A program made the position numbers and the translations under genes. A DNA stretch of 26,926 bases from JAQVIJ01 sp041287365. Lineage in GTDB: Bacteria > Desulfobacterota > Dissulfuribacteria > Dissulfuribacterales > DYLC01. Under the pieces are notes generated by a model that worked only from the letters and a program-made list of their open reading frames with translations, was not told the DNA's origin and made no database searches. Positions 22,790 through 26,926 of the stretch are shown one piece after another. The first letter of the stretch is position 1. Each line of letters begins with the position of its first letter. The stretch covers positions 1 to 26,926 of the forward strand of contig JBEULL010000012.1 of NCBI GenBank assembly GCA_041287365.1, given 5' to 3'.

Positions 22790-23830
22790 ATGCCCGCATG
22801 CAGTAAAGATGTGAAGGCGACAACACACACCAATGCAACAGATAACCCAGCCCCGCTCACGGTAAAAGGGCTTCAAATAGATTTCCCTGTCCTGCTTGCT
22901 CCGTTGGCAGGCATCACCGATTACCCATTCCGCAAGATCGCCCTAAGCTTTGGAGCGGGGCTTGCCGTAACAGAGATGCTGGCCTCCCAGGCCATGATCC
23001 GCAACAACAGAAAATCCCTGCTCATGACCAGCTCCATTCAAAACGAACGAGTTTTGGCCCAAATATCCGGTTCAGACTCAGAGATCATGGCAGAAACTGC
23101 CCGAATGCTGGAGAATCAAGGCGCCCTTGGCATAGATATCAACATGGGTTGCCCCCAGCCAAAGGTGATCAAGACTAATGCTGGGGCTGCCCTTATGAAG
23201 GATGAACGGTTAGCAGGTCGCATAATGGAGGCGGTCCGAAGGGCTGTGTCCATTCCTGTTTCAGTCAAGATGCGGCTTGGTTGGGATGAAACACACATGA
23301 ATGCCCAACGAATTGCCATTATCGCCCAAGAAAACGGCATTGACTTCATCACCATCCATGCCAGGACTCGCAGCCAGATGTTTGGAGGCAAGGCCAGATG
23401 GGAATGCATCAGGCCCATCAAAGAAGCATTAAAAATACCAGTAATAGCCAATGGCGATATTATAGATGGAAATAGCGCAAAGGAATGCCTCCGATTATCC
23501 GGGGCGGATGGCCTTATGATTGGAAGGGCTGCACTGGGGAAACCGTGGATATTCTCGAAAATCAAGGCATGTTTTAAAGGGCAGATACAGGGTTCAACCC
23601 TCGATATAAAGGAACAATTCCCAGTGATCTTGAACCACATTCAAGATATCCTCGACTTTTATGGCATGCCCACTGCCATCTATATGGCAAGAAAACATTT
23701 ATCTTGGTATTCTAAAGGGTTACGTAGTGGCGCCGCATTTCGAGATCGAATCAATCGCTTGGAAGATTGGAAGGAAATCATAAAAACTGTAACGGCATTT
23801 TATGATGGGTTGGAGGTACCTGATGAATAG
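22790..23830 (+). CDS. dus: tRNA-dihydrouridine synthase, DusB-like
   Basis: This FMN enzyme reduces uridines in tRNA to dihydrouridine. The 346 residues carry the TIM-barrel family marks: LLAPLAGITDYPFRKIA, TEMLASQAM, INMGCPQPKV with the catalytic Cys, NAGAALM, SVKMRLGWD, FITIHARTRSQMF (phosphate and RNA-binding), VIANGDI and LMIGRAALGKPWIF. It is nearest to the DusB group of these, which I judge by the GCPxxKV and RTRxQ blocks. The first ~25 residues are not conserved, and a start further downstream cannot be excluded; the ATG at 22790 has GAGG about 11 nt upstream. Its stop overlaps the mobB start by 8 nt. Confidence 0.93.
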   Translation: MPACSKDVKATTHTNATDNPAPLTVKGLQIDFPVLLAPLAGITDYPFRKIALSFGAGLAVTEMLASQAMIRNNRKSLLMTSSIQNERVLAQISGSDSEIMAETARMLENQGALGIDINMGCPQPKVIKTNAGAALMKDERLAGRIMEAVRRAVSIPVSVKMRLGWDETHMNAQRIAIIAQENGIDFITIHARTRSQMFGGKARWECIRPIKEALKIPVIANGDIIDGNSAKECLRLSGADGLMIGRAALGKPWIFSKIKACFKGQIQGSTLDIKEQFPVILNHIQDILDFYGMPTAIYMARKHLSWYSKGLRSGAAFRDRINRLEDWKEIIKTVTAFYDGLEVPDE

Positions 23831-24332
23831 ATCACCAAAGGCCATCTCATTTATCGGCTGGCACAACGCAGGAAAGACAACCTTGATCCGTCAAGTCTTG
23901 AAGGAATTGACCGCCAAGGGCTATCGAGTGGGCGTCATAAAGTCCACCAAAGATGAGGATGCAATCCTGGATAAACCTGGGACAGACACCTTTCTGCACA
24001 GAGCGGATGGAGCGGCGGCCGTGGCCCTGATCGGCCCCAAAGAGATATTTTTCAGGAGTGATACTCTGGAAGAACCCTTTGAAGACCTAAAAAACAGGCT
24101 ATGTTACGGCGTGGACATGGTGCTGGCCGAGGGCTTTAAACATGTACCTGATCTGCCCAAGATAGAAGTTAGCAGACAAACAATTTCCCAAGAACCACTT
24201 CATATGATCATTCCCAATGTAATAGCCGTGGTGGCCGATTATGACACTGGATTTGCGAGACAATTTAACTTCAACCAAGTCGATGAATTGGTTAATTTAA
24301 TATTTTTTACTTTAACACCCTTCACAAAATGA
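23823..24332 (+). CDS. mobB: Molybdopterin-guanine dinucleotide biosynthesis protein MobB
   Basis: This is a P-loop GTP-binding adaptor that helps MobA attach GMP to molybdopterin. The 169 residues have the P-loop FIGWHNAGKTTLIRQV at about 10-25, GYRVGVIKSTKDEDAI and PGTDTFLHRADGA (the MobB switch region, equivalent to the usual H-x-DxxGKDT-x-HxxAGA), and MVLAEGFKHVPDLPKIEV, the family's second hallmark. I start at the ATG at 23823, with GGAGG about 6 nt upstream; an ATG at 23802 in the same frame lies deep inside dus. It works in the same cofactor pathway as moaA at 11713, but the two are far apart and mobA is not in view. Confidence 0.93.
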   Translation: MNRSPKAISFIGWHNAGKTTLIRQVLKELTAKGYRVGVIKSTKDEDAILDKPGTDTFLHRADGAAAVALIGPKEIFFRSDTLEEPFEDLKNRLCYGVDMVLAEGFKHVPDLPKIEVSRQTISQEPLHMIIPNVIAVVADYDTGFARQFNFNQVDELVNLIFFTLTPFTK

Positions 24333-24414
24333 ATATATGAGATATTATAAATCTAAAATAGTTGGCAAATGCTTGTAACGTTATTCAAAATGCCTTGGAA
24401 AATATAGGTGAGCT

Positions 24415-25224
24415 ATGTTGAACACATTTCAAATCTACGAGGAATTAGCTTCTAGTTTGGGCGATAACAATGCTCGGATTTTTATAAAGGTTGTAAATCA
24501 AATTTATGAAGATTTAAGGCAGAGTGTAACCAAGTCAGAGTTCAATGAACTCAAGGCTATTGTTGCCGATCTTGCTGTAGCCCAAAAACGTACGGAAGAA
24601 AGAGTCGAAGAACTCGCCCAAGCCCAAAAACGTACGGAAGAAAGGCTCGAAGAACTCGCCCAAGCCCAAAAACGTACGGAAGAACAAGTCAAAGAACTCG
24701 CCCAAGCCCAAAAACGTACGGAAGAAAGGCTCGAAGAACTCGCCCAAGCCCAAAAACGTACGGAAGAACAAGTCAAAGAACTTGCCCAAGCCCAAAAACG
24801 TACGGAAGAAACCCTTAATGCCTTGATTATTCGAGTGGACAAAATCGAAGACCGGCTCGAAGGCATCTCCAACTCCGTAGGATATTCCCTGGAAGACCGT
24901 GCTTATAAGGCGCTACCCTCACTTCTTAAATTCTATGGCATAGATGTCACAAGCAAAGTCATCAGAAAATATATCGAAGAAAATCAAATAAACATCTATG
25001 CCCGAGGGACAAGAAATGGAAAAGAGATGACTATCCTTGGTGAGTGCAAAGTGCGGCCTTCCAAAAAAGAAATCGATAAGTTCCTGAAGATAAGCAAGAT
25101 AGCTCAAAAAGATGCTGGTATAAAAGATATGCTGCTTGTCTTTGTTGCCAATGACTATCATCCCAATGTGGAACAATATCTAAACGAAAAAGGGATTATC
25201 TACTTCTGGTCATACGATCTATAG
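24415..25224 (+). CDS. Coiled-coil protein with C-terminal PD-(D/E)XK nuclease-like domain (DUF3782-like)
   Basis: This is a 269-residue protein with three parts. Residues 1-55 are helical. Residues ~56-140 are a long coiled coil built from six copies of a 14-residue unit centred on AQAQKRTEERLEEL. The C-terminal part (about 160-269) looks like a PD-(D/E)XK nuclease core: NIYARGTRNGKEMTILGECK gives a strand with the E-x-K (ECK) metal-site motif, followed by a helix and MLLVFVAND. Proteins of this design are frequent and multi-copy in thermophilic and anaerobic bacteria and are often labelled DUF3782 or, misleadingly, chordopoxvirus fusion protein. The function is unknown. The ATG has AGGTGAG about 5 nt upstream. 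It sits at the edge of an accessory region. Confidence 0.8.
   Translation: MLNTFQIYEELASSLGDNNARIFIKVVNQIYEDLRQSVTKSEFNELKAIVADLAVAQKRTEERVEELAQAQKRTEERLEELAQAQKRTEEQVKELAQAQKRTEERLEELAQAQKRTEEQVKELAQAQKRTEETLNALIIRVDKIEDRLEGISNSVGYSLEDRAYKALPSLLKFYGIDVTSKVIRKYIEENQINIYARGTRNGKEMTILGECKVRPSKKEIDKFLKISKIAQKDAGIKDMLLVFVANDYHPNVEQYLNEKGIIYFWSYDL
24580..24831 (+). repeat. Six 42-bp tandem repeats inside the coiled-coil gene
   Basis: The 20-nt core CCCAAAAACGTACGGAAGAA recurs with exact 42-nt spacing; with the preceding G its copies begin at 24580, 24622, 24664, 24706, 24748 and 24790. Units alternate between two versions (ending RLEEL and QVKEL). Two consecutive pairs are almost identical, so an 84-bp duplication lies on top of the 42-bp one. 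The frame is preserved, and each unit adds two heptads. Confidence 0.95.
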
Positions 25225-25233
25225 CAACCCATA

Positions 25234-25257
25234 CAGGGGCATATTCGTTTGCCCCTG
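25234..25257. repeat. Perfect GC-rich hairpin downstream of the nuclease-like gene
   Basis: CAGGGGCA (25234-25241) and TGCCCCTG (25250-25257) enclose an 8-nt loop, starting 10 nt after the stop codon. There is no T-run on either side, so a classic terminator is not supported. Its form (a GGGGC palindrome beside a REP-type transposase remnant) suggests a REP element. Confidence 0.6.
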
Positions 25258-25316
25258 CAAAAGTCTAAAAATAAATTTAACAGTAAACTACGTATGAAAA
25301 GATGTGGCTGTCTTTA

Positions 25317-25671
25317 TTATTTTTCCTCTCTGAATACCTCTTTTGCCACACGCATCCCCTTCAAAAATTTTTGATTATGCCTCATGCAGAGCAAAATCAT
25401 ATCCTTTTGCATTCCAGTTTAAAACACGATCCTTGTCTATTCGCACCACTATGTGATAATGATTGCTCATTATAGCGTAACTGGCCACATCTATGGCAAA
25501 GATAGAGGATAACAGCTTGATCCGATCCACTATCCACTGCCGGCGATACTCTGCATCACGGCCACTCACTCCATCAACTCCACATAAAAAAGCCCTACGA
25601 ACACAGCGAGATACCACATGATACCAAGGCGTATCCTCTAAACTCACCAATGAACTGCGTGACTTCGTCAC
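25317..25671 (-). pseudogene. Truncated REP-associated tyrosine (Y1/HUH) transposase
   Basis: A GTG start at 25671 (AGGT upstream) opens a 98-codon frame. It matches the first third of RAYT/Y1-type transposases: YHVVSRCVRRAFLCG, RRQWIVDRIKLLSSIFAIDV, and the metal-binding HUH pair in MSNHYHIVVRID. The frame then becomes unrelated (WNAKGYDFALHEA) and stops at 25375; the catalytic Tyr region and about 200 residues are missing. A 23-codon frame shifted by one phase (25385-25317, ending VAKEVFREEK) looks coding-like and may be another leftover. The element cannot transpose by itself. The REP-like hairpin at 25234 lies beyond its 3' side. Confidence 0.82.
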
Positions 25672-25726
25672 AATAGCTACCTCATAAAATAAAATTTAAA
25701 TAAAAATATATACTGAAAGACATGCC

Positions 25727-25782
25727 TGTCCTTTCTTTTTTGTCCTTTCTTTTTGGCTTTTTGTCCTCCTTTCTTTTTTTTT
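25727..25782 (+). repeat. Pyrimidine-rich tract with repeated TGTCCTTTCTTTTT
   Basis: The plus strand is almost pure C/T for about 55 nt. TGTCCTTTCTTTTT occurs twice in tandem, with a third degenerate copy (TGTCCTCCTTTC plus a T-run). It lies between the transposase remnant and the terminator of the secreted-protein operon. It is possibly slippage-prone; no function is visible. Confidence 0.7.
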
Positions 25783-25807
25783 GAGCGCGTCCGTGCCTGG
25801 CGCACAT

Positions 25808-25834
25808 AAAAAAACCGAGGACAGTAAGCCTCGG
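25808..25834 (-). terminator. Rho-independent terminator of the secreted-protein operon
   Basis: On the minus strand, CCGAGG (25834-25829) and CCTCGG (25820-25815) form a perfect 6-bp stem with an 8-nt loop, followed by seven Ts. It lies about 40 nt after the stop of the gene at 25872-26405. Confidence 0.85.
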
Positions 25835-25871
25835 CTCAAAGAAAAACTAAATAACAACAATCCAGTTTGAA

Positions 25872-26405
25872 TTAAGACTTTGGCATGAGCCGCACCGCCA
25901 CGTGCTTCAAGGCGTCACAGGCCACCGTTATGTCTAAAGAATCCGCTTCAAAACCATCTTTTGCGCTATTGATGGTGGCACTTCCTGTTTTAACACCTAT
26001 AAAACGGGCTATACCGTCTTCATCAGTAGTAACGCTCTGGCCTCTTAAAGATACAGTCGCATTGGCCAATGGCTCACCACTGACTACAGATACCACCTGC
26101 ACACGAACGGTGTTATTACACTGCACTCCAAGCACCTCTTTGATTTTGAAATTATATGTCAAAGGGTCCCACTGAAACATCACATCCACACTTGAAAGAG
26201 ACTGTGCGGCTTGAGTGGCAGGATCTGTCCACATGGCCTTTATGCCCTGACACTGCAACATATCTGGAGGCATCATTTTACACGTGGCATTGATCATGTC
26301 CACATCTATCTTAAGTGGCTCACCCGCAAAGGCAAAAGAACCCATCAGGAGAGAGAAGGCAGATAGAGCTACTGCCGATGTAATTTTTTTGATTATATGT
26401 TTCAT
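25872..26405 (-). CDS. Secreted protein with carboxypeptidase-regulatory-like (Ig-fold) domain
   Basis: This is a 177-residue exported protein of unknown function. The signal peptide is clear: KHIIKK basic start, hydrophobic core, cleavage after SFAFA (about residue 27). Residues ~28-95 contain four cysteines or acidic segments and do not match a family I know. Residues ~100-175 read VVSGEPLANATVSLRGQ, then TTDEDGIARF and a GSATINSAKDGF segment, the pattern of a carboxypeptidase-D regulatory-like beta sandwich, common in surface proteins. AAGGAG lies about 8 nt before the ATG. It follows the Cys-rich gene by 25 nt, and the two share the terminator at 25808, so they form one operon and probably act together at the cell surface. 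Confidence 0.85.
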   Translation of the reverse strand: MKHIIKKITSAVALSAFSLLMGSFAFAGEPLKIDVDMINATCKMMPPDMLQCQGIKAMWTDPATQAAQSLSSVDVMFQWDPLTYNFKIKEVLGVQCNNTVRVQVVSVVSGEPLANATVSLRGQSVTTDEDGIARFIGVKTGSATINSAKDGFEADSLDITVACDALKHVAVRLMPKS

Positions 26406-26430
26406 GACTCATCTCCTTACATATATTATA

Positions 26431-26926
26431 TCATTGCCTCACACAAAAACCATTACTGTTACATATCAGCCCTGTTGCACACTCACTGTCCTTATGACAG
26501 ACGCTCTGACCCTCAGTACATGGACCACAAACCGCACAATAAGTTAAAGTACCTACACTCAATTGACAACCACTACCAGAAGAACTAGTGGAAATTCCAC
26601 TGCTTGTAGAAGAAGTTGAGCTACTGAGTAATAAATTAAGAAAGCTGGTCCCGCTGGAAGTAGAAGAGGTGGACGTGGAACTGGTGGAAGTAGAAGAGCT
26701 AACCCCTCCACCGAAACTCCCAGAGCTGGAACTACTAGAAGAACTAGTGGAAGAACTCCCTGATGTAGTAGGAAGACATACATCCACTCCTTTATCGAAG
26801 CCATATTGAGGACCAACGTCTTGCACACACCTAAGACCGGGTTTACATTCATCATCAGAATCACAATCACCTTGGCCCTCACTACACGGATTTTGCTTTG
26901 AACAAAAATCCCAATCGCCAACGGGT
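26431..26926 (-). CDS. Cys-rich, Ser/Thr-linker surface protein (partial, 5' end outside window)
   Basis: The frame is open from the right edge, 164 residues visible. It begins in a cysteine-rich module (PCSEGQGDCDSDDEC then KPGLRC, ending VDVC). About 65 residues rich in Ser, Thr and Gly follow, and then a second module (PCTEGQSVCHKDSEC then ATGLIC, ending FCVRQ). The two modules align cysteine by cysteine and also share PC[ST]EGQ and D-x-EC, so they arose by duplication. Such modules are disulfide-rich and extracytoplasmic, and the linker resembles a flexible or modified stalk. A signal peptide would be upstream, out of view. An internal start at 26826 would be a GTG inside the first module and is not needed. 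The downstream secreted gene follows after 25 nt. Confidence 0.82.
   Translation of the reverse strand, partial: PVGDWDFCSKQNPCSEGQGDCDSDDECKPGLRCVQDVGPQYGFDKGVDVCLPTTSGSSSTSSSSSSSSGSFGGGVSSSTSTSSTSTSSTSSGTSFLNLLLSSSTSSTSSGISTSSSGSGCQLSVGTLTYCAVCGPCTEGQSVCHKDSECATGLICNSNGFCVRQ

Noticed and set aside
24580..24831. CRISPR-like appearance of regular 42-bp repeats
   Set aside because: There are no unique spacers: the repeats abut, stay in frame and encode a regular coiled coil.
24504..24872. Minus-strand open frames with repeated FWAWASS-type or FFRTFLGLGEFF-type units
   Set aside because: They are the complement of the coiled-coil repeats and have no ribosome-binding site or family match.
25234..25257. 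Terminator for the nuclease-like gene
   Set aside because: The hairpin is perfect but no T-run follows it on either strand, so I list it as a REP-like hairpin instead.
26559..26921. Alternative minus-strand frame across the Ser/Thr-rich region
   Set aside because: The neighbouring frame holds the two matching cysteine modules and is open to the window edge. The alternative is a hydrophobic low-complexity shadow.

Overview
The window looks like a chromosomal segment of an anaerobic Gram-negative bacterium, most likely a member of the Desulfobacterota (former Deltaproteobacteria). This is inferred from gene content: a stand-alone LPS heptose kinase (so an outer membrane is present), a DUF4416 gene beside yicC, a DUF370/RemA-like gene between yicC and gmk, molybdenum-cofactor genes, and a LytS-type multi-PAS sensor kinase. 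I cannot name the genus from sequence alone.

Left part (1-6218) is an accessory, partly decayed region. A large membrane sensor histidine kinase runs off the left edge on the minus strand. Next come two toxin-antitoxin modules: a Phd/VapC (PIN) pair on minus and a DUF1778/GNAT (TacAT-type) pair on plus. A 101-bp direct repeat lies on both sides of the vapC pair. Copy B carries a sigma70-like promoter and a perfect palindromic operator and directly precedes tacA. Copy A carries the same promoter and points antisense into vapC. To the right, 4318-6218 is a graveyard: a receptor (MCP) whose start is fused out of frame to its own signalling tip and then to the last ~60 residues of CheB, a 5'-truncated cutA, and a secreted PDZ protein that seems to have lost its retropepsin domain by an in-frame deletion.

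Middle part (6267-18985) is a compact plus-strand housekeeping block. It starts with an NtrC-type sigma54 activator that ends in a clear terminator. A long run of nearly touching or overlapping genes follows: secDF (single chain), murA, moaA, fabD, heptose-7-phosphate kinase, DUF4416, yicC, remA-like, gmk and rlmB, and then mdh after a short AT-rich gap. The theme is envelope building (protein export, peptidoglycan, fatty acid, LPS core) plus RNA modification and nucleotide metabolism.

Right-middle part (18986-24332) has an inverted/tandem repeat island, the lytic transglycosylase mltA, a class II aldolase preceded by a 320-base leader with strong predicted RNA structure, rsmD, a convergent tRNA-His with its own good promoter, dus, and mobB. 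Together with moaA, mobB points to molybdopterin enzymes in the cell.

Right end (24333-26926) is accessory again: a coiled-coil/PD-(D/E)XK protein built on six 42-bp repeats, a palindrome, a truncated REP-associated (Y1/HUH) transposase, and a two-gene minus-strand unit for secreted proteins. One of these has a carboxypeptidase-regulatory-like domain. The other has two related cysteine-rich modules joined by a Ser/Thr linker and runs off the right edge.
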